Shown one piece after another: positions 11,742-24,719 of a stretch of DNA of 64,000 bases (the stretch's first letter is position 1; each line of letters begins with the position of its first letter). The stretch lies in assembly GCA_964058845.1 (NCBI GenBank), contig CAXKVR010000369.1:1-64000 (forward strand), read 5' to 3'. This DNA comes from Carex sylvatica. Lineage: Eukaryota; Streptophyta; Magnoliopsida; Poales; Cyperaceae. Both the position numbers and the translations under genes were made by a program. The notes under the pieces were generated by a model. It was not told the origin of the DNA, did no database searches, and saw nothing but the letters and a program-made list of their open reading frames with translations.

Positions 11742-13601
11742 TTATTCTACTTTAGATTTCCACAATGACATAGCATACATTATATTACCCTTCCAACCCT
11801 GAAGGAACCAACTGCAATCTTCTTCAATAAAAAATTCCTCGTTATAAACATTTGTAACCATTTCACTGCATTCTTTCACGACTCTTGGATCTAGTGGAAG
11901 CTGTTCAAAGCCAGTCTGTAAAATTCTCTTGTGCCACTGCTTGTAGTTCTCCAGCTCCGCAACCAAATCTGACCTTTCACATGCTATCTGATTTATAATA
12001 GTAGGACCCAACAATTCTCTTTCCATTAGTTGCCTTGACTTGGAGTTTCGTGGGAAAAATGTGTCGAGCATGTCGAAAATCCTGGAGTACTGCAAGAAAA
12101 CCATTCTAAACCGTGGAATGAAGAAGGGACTAAAAGATAAGTTAAATACTCCTTGGATATAAACCTTTGGTTTAATCTCTTGAATGAAATTAAGGAGTTT
12201 ATTTATTGACCTATTCATGTCTAACAATGATTCGTCCCTTAGTCGAGTTAAGTTATAGATGTTATTAACAATAAGCACTTCATCATCATTTATACGGAAA
12301 TCCTCAATATAAATGGACTCCCATTGTGAGGCAATCCCTTGATACTCTAAAGGAACACCAAAACCTCGAGCATAATCTTCCAACCTCTTTCCGGTCTCTT
12401 TGATTCTTTGAGTAGGGTGGAAACCCGGTTGAGGCAAATCTAGCCCGGTAATTCGGAGTGTCGGGATCCCACCTTTTCTTTTTGCTAGTGCTTGGATTAG
12501 AGATGGCCATTGAAATCCAAAATTAATGCCGAAATCAATTATATGGATTTTTGATGCAGTGCCTGCAGCACTTAGAATGCTCTCGTTAGCAAAATGATGG
12601 GAAACTCTAAAATTGGAGGACATCCTCATACACATATGATGGACCTTTAAAAGGTCAGTGGTTGTTAGTTGTCTTGCGACAAGTCGGCGATAGGTTTCTC
12701 TCCCAGTGCCTGCCAAGCGTGCCTCAAGCCCATCTACAAGAATCCAGGAAAGCCTTTGGATCCCGTCACCAATAGGAGATGCTTGCTTCCTTATTTGTTT
12801 AATTAGATGTGCGGCTGATTTATTGTTGTTGATTGATACTTCATCTGCACAAGTGATGAGGAGAGATTTGAGATTGATATTGTCGCATTGGTTTTGATTC
12901 TCGCTACCTGAGTTTGCATTGGGCTCCAGGATTTCTTCATGTACATAGTGTTCTCCACGATATAGCAGAACTTTATCAAACATCTCATCTCTAATTGTTT
13001 CCTCATGAGAGAACATAGGTATTTTTTTACTTCTCCCCTCCTCCAAAAGGTCCCAGTCTGAATCATTTAAACTCTTTTTACCCTTAGACCTTTCTGGCAA
13101 ACCACTTTTGTTCTCTTCGCCCAATCTAAATTCTAGTGAGTTGTTGCTCTCCCAATTCTTCATTGGATCTAGTGAAAGATTGCTCACTTGCAAATTAATT
13201 GGCAATTTATTGTAATTCGGAAGGAACTTCAATCCTTCTTCCACACCTCTCTGAAATTCAGTAGCCAAACTCTCACTATAGCTTGGACCCACTTGATCTT
13301 TTAAAACCGCAATGGTGAAATCAGGAGTTACCTTTGATTGTTTTGGTAGCAATTGATTATCTTGTAAAGGTGGATACTTTTCCCCGAGGATATCATAGAA
13401 GGGTTTCTCCATGTCCGTCAAAGCTGTCTCTTGATATCCACTTATATCTTCATCGACATCTTCTTCTAATAGAAATTGGCTTATGTAGTCTAGTGTCGGG
13501 TCCAAAAGTACAGCAGATTTCTCATGTGGGTTCAGTGCAAGATTGCTGCATGGATCCTTCGTAGAAATAATATACGACAAGCCCTCTTTGTGCAAAGCCA
13601 T
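11742..13601 (-). CDS. GRAS-family transcriptional regulator (SCL, LISCL type)
   Basis: 619-residue intronless frame. The variable N-terminus (1-240) contains acidic stretches. The GRAS domain runs about 243-619: leucine repeat region from LLITCADEVS (247), VHIID motif as IHIIDFG (352-358), the 'GFQWPSLIQAL' stretch, and a PFYRE-like region with PFFIPRFRMVFLQYS. The SAW region spans 570-619 with FLQGWKGNIMYA and C-terminal W. Order and spacing match SCL9/14/33-like proteins, usually 650-770 residues. GRAS proteins of this group act in the nucleus as co-regulators, often in stress or detoxification programmes; the specific role here is unknown. The region upstream carries a probable 5' UTR intron. 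A dead paralogue lies at 24.7-25.6 kb. Confidence 0.93.
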   Translation of the reverse strand: MALHKEGLSYIISTKDPCSNLALNPHEKSAVLLDPTLDYISQFLLEEDVDEDISGYQETALTDMEKPFYDILGEKYPPLQDNQLLPKQSKVTPDFTIAVLKDQVGPSYSESLATEFQRGVEEGLKFLPNYNKLPINLQVSNLSLDPMKNWESNNSLEFRLGEENKSGLPERSKGKKSLNDSDWDLLEEGRSKKIPMFSHEETIRDEMFDKVLLYRGEHYVHEEILEPNANSGSENQNQCDNINLKSLLITCADEVSINNNKSAAHLIKQIRKQASPIGDGIQRLSWILVDGLEARLAGTGRETYRRLVARQLTTTDLLKVHHMCMRMSSNFRVSHHFANESILSAAGTASKIHIIDFGINFGFQWPSLIQALAKRKGGIPTLRITGLDLPQPGFHPTQRIKETGKRLEDYARGFGVPLEYQGIASQWESIYIEDFRINDDEVLIVNNIYNLTRLRDESLLDMNRSINKLLNFIQEIKPKVYIQGVFNLSFSPFFIPRFRMVFLQYSRIFDMLDTFFPRNSKSRQLMERELLGPTIINQIACERSDLVAELENYKQWHKRILQTGFEQLPLDPRVVKECSEMVTNVYNEEFFIEEDCSWFLQGWKGNIMYAMSLWKSKVE

Positions 13602-13631
13602 GTTGTGCGCAGCTTTGGAAATTAATTTGAT

Positions 13632-14146
13632 CTGTAAATCCCATTAAATGGGTAGAATTAGTGAAACAGTGAAAATTTAAATGAGTAAGAAATGTTTATT
13701 TATGTGGTTGAAAATATGGAATTAATTAAATGTTGTTCTGAAATATCGTGCCGCTACACACGATAGTTTACCAGACTTTCAGATTAATGATAAAAGCTTT
13801 TGATTTTCAAAATTTACTACTAGAAATGTAAAACTTTTACAGATCCCCTTTTGTTAATATAGAAGGATGTTACAAGGAAATAAGTTTCATGACAAGTTCT
13901 CAGAACTTTCAACAAAGAACAATTATGAAACGCTCCAGTTTTTGCACAAGATATCAAGTCACAGAGTAAAGCTTATTATTGCAAAATCTTATTAAGAGAG
14001 AACAAATCAAACTAGGGAATCAGTGTTATGCTTTTTCATGAAGTGGTAAATCCAGCAACAGCTGTCCTCTAATTAATTAACATTGAAGCTAGCCATAAAA
14101 TTAGAAACTAATAAAAATGGTTCATAGAGAGAATTTTCCATCATAC
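13632..14146 (-). other. Probable 5' UTR intron of GRAS gene
   Basis: On the minus strand a donor 'TGAG|GTATGA' (14147/14146) and an acceptor 'tttacag|ATC' (13632/13631) would leave a 30-nt UTR exon before the ATG. The donor region is conserved in the duplicate near 25818. Inference from splice consensus only. Confidence 0.45.
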
Positions 14147-14391
14147 CTCAAAAAGTTCCTCCACTTAACCAGAGGCTAGAGCAAGAAGTCCTTCCATACT
14201 ATAGAAAGAAACAACTTTGGAAAATAAGAGAAATCAAGTCTAAAATTTCAGGATGTCGCTTTCTAGAAGTTTTCAAAGGCATCGAGGGGAATTGTTTATG
14301 ATACAACCATGCATTGGCAAAGGAAACCTTTCTTGGAATGGAAAGATTTTTCTTCTCTTTCTAAATTGGTGAATTTTTGGCGAAGTGAACG

Positions 14392-15250
14392 GGCAAAGAT
14401 ATTTACAGAGCTGGTTTGGCTTCATGGAGCGCACCAGTCTCTATATATATATATTTTTTTTCAAGGTTCTAAATAGCGATTATAGGAGCGTAGCGGGGAG
14501 ACAAAAAAAAAAAACTATTGTGAATAGCATAGTTATAACGAAAACTATCATACATAGCGTTTTTTCATTTTCAAATTTTATATTCTATAATTCTACTAAT
14601 TATCAACATAATCAATAAGAGAATTGAAATAACAACTAAATCACAACTAATCTAAGTCTATACTTTTTATCAATTACACAAATAAGAATAATTAATTTTA
14701 TTAGGTAAATGAAGTCAGTATACATATTTAAATATTTTATATATTATAATAATACTAATAATCAAAATCAACTTTCAATTGAAACGAATGATAATACTTT
14801 TACAAATGAATACTATAGAAAGAGCAATCAAAAAGAATAATTAATATTTGAATATTTCTTGATATATAATGAGAGAATAAATTATGCACAAATAAAAACA
14901 GAACCATATAGTTTAGTTTAGCATATTTATCGTAGAAGACCATGTAGAATTAAAAATAGGAATAGAAGAACAGAAGCTCATATAAATTGTAAAAAAAACA
15001 AACTCATATAGCTTAGCGGTAGCAATAGCGCATCACATATAACGGTAATAGCGGTCAGCTATTACAGCTATAGCGGTCGTAGCTGAGTTAGCGCAATTTT
15101 ATCTCATAGCGTAACGTTTATAGTCCGAAAAAGCTATAGCGTAGCTATAGCGCCGCTATAGCTAGCTATTTAGAACACTGTTTTTTTCATATTGTCTATA
15201 TTGATCATGCACTGTGCAAAGTCAAAATAATTCTGTCAATATCATTATCT
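14392..15250. mobile_element. MITE (family 3) upstream of GRAS gene, split by a hAT insertion
   Basis: The left end 'caaagatatttacagagctgg...ttcatggagcgcacca' is mirrored by 'gcactgtgcaaagtcaaaataattctgtcaatatc' on the right. Unsplit copies occur near 26350-26450, 27395-27500 and 63757-63874. Boundaries approximate. Confidence 0.6.
14462..15180. mobile_element. Non-autonomous hAT element nested in a MITE
   Basis: 719 bp with termini CAAGGTTCTAAATAGC and, inverted, CAGTGTTCTAAATAGC. The flanks are tttttttt and tttttttc, consistent with an 8-bp target duplication. The inner ends are crowded with 'tagcg/cgcta' units, as in hAT subterminal repeats. It has no transposase frame. Confidence 0.8.
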
Positions 15251-15838
15251 GAAGTGAAACAAGATGGTGACCAATTAGGAAGATAAAACTCTTTGTGCTT
15301 TAATTAATTAGGAGCATGTTAGTTATGGATGTCAAGTGTGCTTGTACTTGAGTTTTTTATCTTGTTTTTGGTTTTTCCACCAATTTTGGAAATTCCTTTA
15401 TTTAAATTTAATAAAATTTAGCAGATGTTCTTTGGTCAAAATTAATTGGTCGACGATTCCAAATTACCACCACATACCAGTCAATTGACAGAGATATTAT
15501 GGTTTCCCATAACGCACTAGTCAATTTACATTTTGTCTTTATTAATTGTGAAACCAAAATAGCTATATTAATATCTTTACACAAACCTTCTCTTTCAATG
15601 TTTAGCGATTAGCATTGAGTATCAACTATGTACACCGTGGTAGTTTCAAAGGGACTAATTTGTTGAAATAAAATGTTCAATTTTGTCCAAATGATAAAAA
15701 ATTATGCATTATGTAATTGTGGATATCAGGTGGAAAACACGGGTCTCTTAATGAAACCCCCAGCTAAGCCTCCTCCACAGATTGAACATAGCTGCTACTG
15801 ATCAACCCCCATCTCCTCCAGATTTCCTTCGCGTACTG

Positions 15839-18800
15839 TCATTGAAAGAAAAGATGGATTGCTGACTCCCTTCGATTGTAGGTGCACATTACACATTCCT
15901 CCTCGCAATTAAAATTTCTTCTCCTCATCACGTCTCTCTGGTCAGAACCTTTCCTTTGAGTAAGAAAAAAAGGAACAGTTTTACGGTTGGGGGAATTTTG
16001 AATTTCCAAATTCTTTGGAATTGCCATTCAATTTTCCCTACACCACTCATGATTTTGTATACCGATTTTGCACTATAGCTTCATGTTGCCGTCCACCTCC
16101 ATGCCAGGGTATCCACCTCCTGATTCAGAGTTATCACATGTACCGGAAGGGAGTGCAATTCAGCCGCTGCTCCAAGTGAACTCTTCCTAAATAGTATCTG
16201 GAAACCCTGATTAGCAAGAACCCCTTGACCCCAATTATCAAACCAATATGAAATTAGGTTTCCATTGAATGAAATCCATTCAGTTGACCAATCAAAAATT
16301 CCTTTGATGCATTGCAATTGATTCTAGAAGAAGGACCCTTTCTTTGACCAGATGAGAAGGTCCGGCTGTTGAACAATGATAGTTCTTAATTTTGAAACAC
16401 AGAATGCCCACATGGAACTTGGATCGGCATATGGCTTCCATCACCACCTAAGCAAAAGGGAGATGTTCCTCATGTTTAAATCAGGTAATCCCAACCCACC
16501 CCATTTCCTTGGAATAGTTGCCATTACCAGTTGCACAGTGATATGCCACTACCAGTTTTGTTGTGCTTTCCCCATAAACAGCTCCTTCTCGCCTTATCAA
16601 TCCTACTAATTACCCACTTAGGCAGTCTGAAACAAGTCATGAAGTAAATGGGGATTGTTGACATGACTGATTGTACCAACTGAAGTCGGCCTGCCCTGGA
16701 AATCATCTTAGTTTGCCAACCCAATAACCTATTTTCAACTCGCTCGATGAGGGGGATAAAGAGTTCCTTTACCGGCTTCTTAATGGTGAGTGGCATCCCT
16801 AAGTATGTTATAGGGAATTCAGCTTGTTGGCAACCAATTATGGCTCTGGCCCATTCAATCTGATCATTGGGCACATTAATTGGAATAAAGATGCTTTTGT
16901 TGAAGTTGATCTGCAAGCCTGAAACTGAAGAGAAAATGTGTGGGATCAGTTTGAACAATATCAACGATGTCACATCTGCCCTGACAATCACCGCTGTATC
17001 ATCCGCGTACTGATGCGCTACAATGGAATCACCAATCTTCTGTGTAAGGGGCCTGAGCAAGATTGAATTCAGAAATGGTATCATGCGCCGAAAGATGTCC
17101 ACCGCGATGTTGAACAACATAGGGGACAACGGATCGCCCTGACGAAGTCCCCTCTTGTGTCTGAATGATTTCGAGAAATTGCCATTAATGCATACCTTGG
17201 AAGTAGAAGTAGACCACAACATCTCCATCCATTTTATCCATCTTCCCGGAAAGTTTCTTGCTTGCATAACCTTGTAAAGGAATGACCATTCGATGGAATC
17301 AAAAGCTTTCCTAAAGTCGATCTTAGCAAAGATGGCGGGATTCTTGGTGTGAGCAATACGTTGTAGCATCTCCCTGGTTATGACAAAATTATCAGCTATC
17401 TGCCTGCCTTGCACGAAAGCGATTTGATTGACCGATATCATATCAGGCAGCACTCTTCTCAACCTATTGGAAAGGGTTTTCGATATTAGTTTGGGAATTA
17501 GATTAATTATGTTTATTGGGCAGAATTGGCTAGTATCTGTAGGGGCATCCAATTTGGGAATCATAATGATATGTGCTTCATTTCATTAAAAGGCAACAGA
17601 TCCAAGTTCCCTTCATAAAAATCTTGTAAAATTTCTTTGATTTGCCCTTGCAGGTCTGTCCAATACGTTTGAATAAACTCGTTTGGCAGACCATCGGGCC
17701 CCAAAGCCTTATTTTTGGCCAACTGGAACACAGCCTCGTCAATTTCCAGATTTGTAGACGGGTTTCCCAGAAAGTTTAAATATGGATCCCTACCGGATGG
17801 AGGGTATAAAGCACTGGCATCAAAGGATAGCAATTCGGTTGACTGACCTAGAACTTCCTTCATCGTCTGATAAAACAGCTGAGTGATGCCATTTTGATCA
17901 GAGATTGTAACCCCGTTGTCTTGAATTGAAGCAACCCAATTTCTTCTTAACCTTGACGAAGCATAGGCATGGAAAGCCTTAGTGTTTCTGTTCCCCTCCT
18001 TCAGCCAGTGGCACCTAGAACGTTGTTTCCATCATGATTCTAGGTTGTTGGCTAGCTCAAATGCGAGCTCCCTGTGTTGGATCCTCGCCTTGAATTCAAC
18101 ATCTGATAAAGCTCTCTGCTCCTCCAAAATATCTAGGGCTAAAATCGAGTCCTTGCACTCTTGTAATCTTTTATCCAGGACCCCAAATGAATTATCATGC
18201 CAAATCTTTAAGGCCTTTTGAATAATTTGTGTGTTTTGATGAAAGCTTGCAAAAGGTTGCTGTTGTGCTCTCTCATTTTGCCATAAGGTTGAGACCATCA
18301 ATCTTGCCTGATCATACTTTAACCAAAAACATTCAATTCTGAAAGGCCTCTTCTTCTGTTGAAGTCATTTGCAGGTTAGAACTAACGGCACATGGTCTGA
18401 TACCAGACGATAACCTCCAAAGCTTCTAACATGATTATTGGATAGTTACTTGACCACTCTTGAGATGTAAAAACTCGGTCAATTTTGGAAAACACGGGCT
18501 GCGGACGTTTGTTTGACCAGGTGAAGGCCCTATTTCTCAGTGGTACATCAACTAACTCTGAACCTTGAATGAAGTCATTGTATAACTCCATTAGGTTAAA
18601 ACTTCTATTGGCTGCCGACTTATCAATCAGCCATCGTACCTGATTGAAATCCCCGGCAAGGATCCAAGGACCCTCAGTCACACTTGCCACATACCTAAGT
18701 TCAGAGATGAAGAGTGGCTTGAGGTGGTCTTCGGTGGGCCCATAGACGTTAGTAACTGTGATGATTTTGCCTGTTCCCACATGCCTTAGCATAGCCGTGA

Positions 18801-19119
18801 CAGTGTGAGTGGTTGACCATGAATTAATCAACTCAAATGACCTTCTACAAGCTATTAAAATCCCCCCCGCAGACTCTGAGACAAGGTTAAACACAGTGTC
18901 ATAATTGTAGCAATTAGGCAGAATACGCACAATGAACCCAAAACTCATTCTATTACTCTTAGTCTCTTGCAACAACACTACATCAGTCCTTGATGTTTTG
19001 ATTACATTCCTCACAACATTGCATTTCTCTAAGCTTCCAGCACCCCTAACATCCCATGAAAGTAACTTCAACTTTTTAATAAACATTATAACTAAATAAA
19101 ACATCACATCCTTCTTCAC
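15839..19119 (-). pseudogene. LINE ORF2 remnant (endonuclease, reverse transcriptase, zf-RVT)
   Basis: Endonuclease piece at 19119-18382 shows LLSWDVRGAG, LLQETKS, TNVYGPT and LAGDFNQV. Reverse-transcriptase pieces at 17863-17561 and 17564-16524 show KALGPDGLPNEF, FVQGRQIADNF, KIDFRKAFDSIEW, RGLRQGDPLSPMLF and QYADD. The tail at about 16317-15839 shows RRRNFNCEEECVMC followed by ESAIHLFF, a zf-RVT signature. Fragments are in different frames with stops between them, so it is inactive. Confidence 0.85.
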
Positions 19120-19589
19120 AAACTATGACTAAGAACTAATCTAAGTCCTCGTCGGACCCCAGGTCATCCTCCAAATCTGGATCAAAACTGACATCTGGGC
19201 CCTCATCCTCTTCCATGCCCATGTTGCTGTTAGCTTCCTTCTCACTCTTCCTTTGCAGATTATCCTTCAACAAGGCCTGATTGACATCCTCTACTTGAAG
19301 GCCATAGCCCGAAGCCAATAGAGAACGGTGAGTGTATTCTATTTCTACCTCGTAAAAGCCTTCATTGTTTAGCTGGACATTAGCTGATTCATCTGACTGA
19401 GTTGGCAGCCCGTATCCCCCCTATTTAGGCCTTCCTTTGCGCATGACCAGAGGAGGCTTAAAACTGGTCAACTTCGGAGGTAGCTGAATGCCCTTTTTGG
19501 TAGGCCTGTTGTTGTTGGGTCGCGCACGTGATGATTCCCTTCTTAGAAGATGCCTGCTTATGGGCCCTTGTGGTATTTGCACAGTAGAT

Positions 19590-21137
19590 CTTTTAGGGCT
19601 TGAAATTGGGCTTGGACGAAACTAAGTTGGAAAAATCCATTTGTTGCATCACGTGCTTTTGTTTGTCTTTTCCAAAAACAGAACCTTCCAAGTCAGACCT
19701 GCAGACATCAGAGCTGCTCCTGACATTCTGATCCTCGTCATAATTTGTCTTTTGCAGAGCCGACCGTTGGAGAATCCTCATTGGCTATTGAGATTCTCCT
19801 TGTAGGATCTTATGTGGCCGCGCATGTTGTTTCCCCCCTGTAGCAGCCATCTGCGTGAGGGGATCCTGACCCTCCTGCATAATATCATCCAAACCCATAA
19901 TTTTTCTGTTATTCCCTGCCTGCCCTGCTCCAGCGAATGAACATATATTTCGACCATCAGTTTGAGCTGAGCCATCGTGATGACCCACGAGTCTGATGCT
20001 CCAGTTAACATCGCCCGAATCTCCGGACGAATAGTGGCCGGATCTTTCTCCTTGCAAATATCCCTTAGCACCCTTAATGAGATATGGATCAACTCTGAGT
20101 CCGGCGATTCCAGCCTCTTGTTGGACTGGTCTAGGTGCTGCTTAGTGTATCTAGGGTGTTGTTTGGTGAGGTCAGCCGCTGAATAAAGACCAGCTTTAAT
20201 CCACTTTCTTGTGTAAACAGCTGCCACGTATTCAAAACCTTTGACATGCACCTCCAACTCTGTTGGAATGCGTTCTAACTTATCGACAGCCACAGCAGCC
20301 GACTAACAGGACAGGTTGGCCATGTTGGATTGAGGTAAGGATCCCAGGAAGGTACCAAATGTGCCAATGGCTCTAGCCACCTGCTTGGTTCGGTAGAGGT
20401 GTGGTGGACGCCCTTGAATGTCTAATAGCACCTTGAACTCTGGCAGCACCATCCTAGCCTGATCCTCCAGCGACCATGGCTGAAACGAAAACCCATTATC
20501 CCATAGTTCAGAAATAGTTGCTCGGATGAATCTGTCCACTACCAATTCCTGGGGAAGCATGATAAGGAAGCTCTCTTTGGAGAGAGCACTGACAGCAATT
20601 TCTGCTTTTTTCACAAGCTTAGTTCTAGTGGCAAACTGGGCAACATCCATCACTGAGAAGCCAAGTTCATTCCCATGTGTGTGGAAGACAACCCCATTCT
20701 CAAGCTTGGCTAGCTCTGAGAGGGCACCTGGATCAGTTTCTGTGAAGTATGAAATCATTTTTGGTCTCTCCACTGGCATGGTTGGTTGCCCCACTGGGGA
20801 GGGGCTGCGCAGAAGGTCCTGGAACAGGTTTGTATCCCCAGGAGGTAACTTTGGTTGAGGTTGGGCGCTATTGGACCTCCAATACGGCATAGCCGCTGGA
20901 TTGAGGGTGGAGCCCTTGCAGTGAGCCCCTACATGGCCTTCCCCCAGTATTTTCCACAATGCTTGGGGTTGCAACAAACCGATGCAGAGTGGCCGGTTCT
21001 ACAGCAGCGGAAGCATCGGCCGCGCCACTCCGTGAAGCTGGGGGATGGCGGGAACCTGAGTTGGGTTGGGCTATGATGAGAGAATTAGTAAGTAGGTGAT
21101 GGGGAGGAGAAGGAGAAGGAGTAGGGGTGGCAGCCAT
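19590..21137 (-). pseudogene. LINE ORF1 remnant with CCHC zinc knuckle
   Basis: Near 21022-20975, read on the minus strand in a frame different from the upstream ATG frame, CFRCCRTGHSASVC fits C-x2-C-x4-H-x4-C. A second knuckle end (GHVGAHC) appears in the frame starting at 20977. That frame and the one at 20293-19778 cover an ORF1-like protein in which I recognise no further motif; similarity to DUF4283-type proteins is only an impression. Frame changes show it is broken. Confidence 0.6.
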
Positions 21138-21140
21138 TGT

Positions 21141-24100
21141 TGATGGTTTGGGGTGGTTAGTGGTGTGGTTTAGGGTTTTGGAGAGAGAGGGCTTGGATGC
21201 TTGTCTGTTAGAGGCAAGGTAAATTTGGGAGTAAAGAGGCTTGGTTTTATAAGGGATGTAGGCTAGGGTTGTAGGGTTTATTGTTTGAGATGGCCTTCCT
21301 TTGTTGTTGCGGCGATTGATGGTTTGCCAGCCGCCATTGTTGTCCTGGGTGTGCGCCTAGGATGCGCCATCATTATTTGCTATTTTTTTTATCGATCACT
21401 ATTAATCTTTTTAATGCTTAAAATATCCTTAATCAAAAAACACGAACCCTAGACTCCTTTGCTTGCATCTCTCATGCGCAAAGGAAAAGAAGAAGAAAGA
21501 AACGCTCAAAATTAACCAAATCCAACATTATAAACCCCTACTCCTAAAAATTAACCAAATTCAAATCCAAATCCAATTTAATTATTTACAAATCCTAGAA
21601 ATTATTATGCTGGCCAACATTTACAAAATTATGTAAGGTGCTACAAACAAAATAAAAAAAAAGTTATTTTACATAATATACAGTAGTCACCCCCAATTCC
21701 TAAACCGTCAGACACTTGATTCATGCAATTATCAAAGCTGTTTGTGCATCCCCGGCCCCGTCCCTTCGACTTGTGCAAACCCCAGGAAATCCTAGCTTGA
21801 GTCAGGTAGTATAATTCAATTTCAGTTGTGCCAGGGCCCAATTAAGAAGTTCACGCACTTCTGATATCTCGCAAACGTATCTACTTTTCGACCTATATTT
21901 TGTATCAAAACCTGTGTTTAGAACCATTAAATCGATCGTATTTCATTAAATCGGTCTTATTTTGCAGGAATCGGGTGAAATCGAGGAGAAATATGGATTT
22001 GAGAAGTTCTGACACGGGCCCTACAACATCTTGTCCGGGCCGTATCAGCCTCATTCCGACCATAACAATGCTGAAATTTCAGCATCCAAATTTAAACAGT
22101 CATAGATTTTGACTCGTAGCTCCGTTTTGAGTGTATGACCACTTTTCGGAAAGCTTGCGAGAAGATCTACAGTCTGAGAAAAAGACATAGACATTTTCAG
22201 AAATTCTGTACGGTCCATTTCAATTCTGATACGGGTCGTATCAGACGAAATCTGGCAGAAAATCTGAAATTTTGGAAAGAAGTCTGAAGGAAGAAAAGTC
22301 GGCCAGAGACCATAAAAGTGGGATTCCCTGCTCCAGGAGAGGTATCTTAGCATACAGAAGCTAACCCTAGGTGACTTCTTGGCAGCTAACTTGGAGGCGA
22401 AGTAGAGAGGAGGAAAATGCAAGATTTCCGACGATTCTTCTTTGTATTTCAGGTTTTGTCATGAATTATCTTTCTTACTCTTGTTTTGTTATTTCTATAA
22501 TGATGTTTGAGTAGATATTTAGTTTCTAGGGTTATGATGTAGTCGAATACTTTGTTTACTTGCTAGTTATTTGATTATGTATTGATTCTTGTGTTTGCTT
22601 GCTTGAGTATTATTTTAATTATTTTTCTGAAAATGATTGATTATTATTTGGTTTGACCACTAGATGAGACCTCATCTATAAGGTACTGTGTTCAATTTGA
22701 CCTTTCAACCAGACTAGTATTTGAGGTAGGTTCACAAACCGAGAAGTAGAACCAATGCTAGCCGAGAGGTGAACTTTTCATACATCGAGAAATGGTGGAT
22801 ACTTTTAGTAAATCAAACAAGTGACTTAGGTAATTCAAACCAATAAACGAGAGTTGAGGTTAGAACCCCGAGAGGACTGGATTGCAATTCCGTTATCGAG
22901 TTTATTAAGCCAACAAACGAGAGTTGAGGTTTAGGAACATCAGGTACGGTCAGTTTATCCTACACAAGTCAATCGGCGCAGAAATCAGATAACAGTTGTA
23001 TTTACCCGAAGCTGACACGGACCGTATCAATTTCGACACGGGTCGCATCAGCCGAGAGACAGAGTTGCAGATGAGTCAGAAATCCTGTAAATCTTTTTAA
23101 ATCATTTCAAAAACCCAATTTAAATTACTAAATATTTCTTATTATTGTCATTAGGATATTAAATAATCAAATTAACTTTTCACACTTCTAGTCGTTTGAT
23201 TAAGTTAGGTTAAATCTAGTTTACATTTGAACCGTCCCTTGTATTGATACCTTATCATACTACTCAATAGAATTATGAACTTACAATTCGATTCAAAAAG
23301 TGTACCAAAATTTAAAAAGTACAGTTTACTGTACTGAAATCAAGCTCCCGTATTAAAAGAACATCCTTTCGTTAGGATACGGTCACCGATCTCAAATTTC
23401 CACCACATGCTTTCAATTGCAATCAAGCTGGATGTTATTATTTAGTTCCAACAAAAAAAATATGAAACAGGATAGATGTAACCAATTAACCATCCCATCC
23501 TGCTCCCCTCTCGTGCAAACTGGGCAAAAGCTGGGTGCTATTTGCAAATTATATAAACTATTGGGCTAAGTTGTAATTATAACTTGATACAGTCAGAAAC
23601 TTAAAAAAGGTGGTTTGAGTAATAATATAACATATAGAAGTAATTTTTTTTATATCCAATTTGATCTTAATTTATCATAATTTTAAAAAATAAAAATAAA
23701 AAATCTGTTTTGGTCCCCGATTTGTACCTTACAAAGGCTATGCATAAATCCTGGAGTTCAATATTTCCACCTACGTCAAATCTATTTGAAAATTATGAGG
23801 AAAATATGTGCATTTTAAATATATTTCAGTAATTTAGATTCATCTCGGAGTACATTTTAGCACGTTATATAAAATTACCTTCTAATTAACAAAGCTAATT
23901 GAAAACACTTAGTTCATTCTATGTTAATCATTCATCAGGAGAACTGAATTTGCATTTTTTTTTTTTCTTATACCTACAAATATTAAGTTATTAATTTCCC
24001 ATCCAAGACCACTGAACATCGCAAATTAGGAAATTTGTTTTAGAAGAGAAAAATGAGGATAAAGCAATTTTTTGGAAGCAAACTTTTGAAGGCTTCATAA

Positions 24101-24365
24101 TGTGCAAAAACTCGGGTTTAATATATAAGGAAAATATATTACAAAAACCCTTATCGAAACCTAATTATTACTGTGAACCAAAACCATAAGTAAATATCCT
24201 CAATGAGCTAAGAAACAAATATACTTTTTTTTGGCATAGTAAACTTTATTATGTTGTGGATTGCATTTAGATCTTACGTGAGAGTGTAAACAATAACATA
24301 CTCCAGAAAAGTTCTTGTAACAAGTACTGTCTGCTCTTGTTTAGCTGGAATTCATGTCACAAAAA
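21141..24365. other. Degenerate repetitive intergenic sequence
   Basis: About 21650-23300 repeats the motif 'gatacgggtcgtatcag' and variants (near 22033, 22220, 23010, 23040) and reads like non-coding LTR-retroelement or satellite-derived sequence. A related stretch 'cacttttcggaaag' recurs at 55.55 kb. No frame with recognisable retroelement domains was found. 23300-24365 is AT-rich with nothing recognisable. Confidence 0.35.
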
Positions 24366-24500
24366 ATAACTCAAATTTTGAGTTTAGATCTGGATTGTCC
24401 GATATGCTTTGGAAAAAATATTAAAAGGGCGTGCATTCTACCTCAGTCTGGATCGTCCCGGATTCTGATCAGATGGTACAAATATAAACTCAAAATTTGT
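24366..24500. mobile_element. MITE (family 1), copy beside GRAS pseudogene
   Basis: Starts 'taactcaaattttgagttta' and ends 'aactcaaaattt', like the 9868 copy. Just to its right (24514-24522) is the single tcaaatatt that marks the unfilled MULE site. Confidence 0.6.
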
Positions 24501-24719
24501 GCAGCTTTTCTTGTCAAATATTAGTTGCTCTAAGGTATATATTGAAGTCATTGTTCACAAATAATAAAAAGAAGAGTTTCTCAAAAAAAAAAAAAAAAAT
24601 TACGTAATTGTATAGTGATTCAATTCATAGTCCTACAATTTGGTACATAATTGCGTGCTTAGCTTGAAAAATAAATGTAGAAATTTATAATTCTGAAAAA
24701 TAAAAATAACCACCATGCT

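Larger units (their letters stand above)
15790..21140 (-). mobile_element. Degenerate L1-type LINE retrotransposon
   Basis: The order on the minus strand is a zinc-knuckle/ORF1 region, an APE endonuclease, reverse transcriptase and a zf-RVT-type tail. Multiple stops and frame changes mean no protein is intact. The 3' end shows no clear A tail, and I found no convincing target duplication, so both limits are approximate. The sequence on its left resembles the distal part of the GRAS upstream duplication. Confidence 0.85.

Noticed and set aside
15839..21137. Treating LINE fragments as separate host genes
   Set aside because: Together they follow the ORF1-endonuclease-RT-zf-RVT order on one strand, with stops between pieces.
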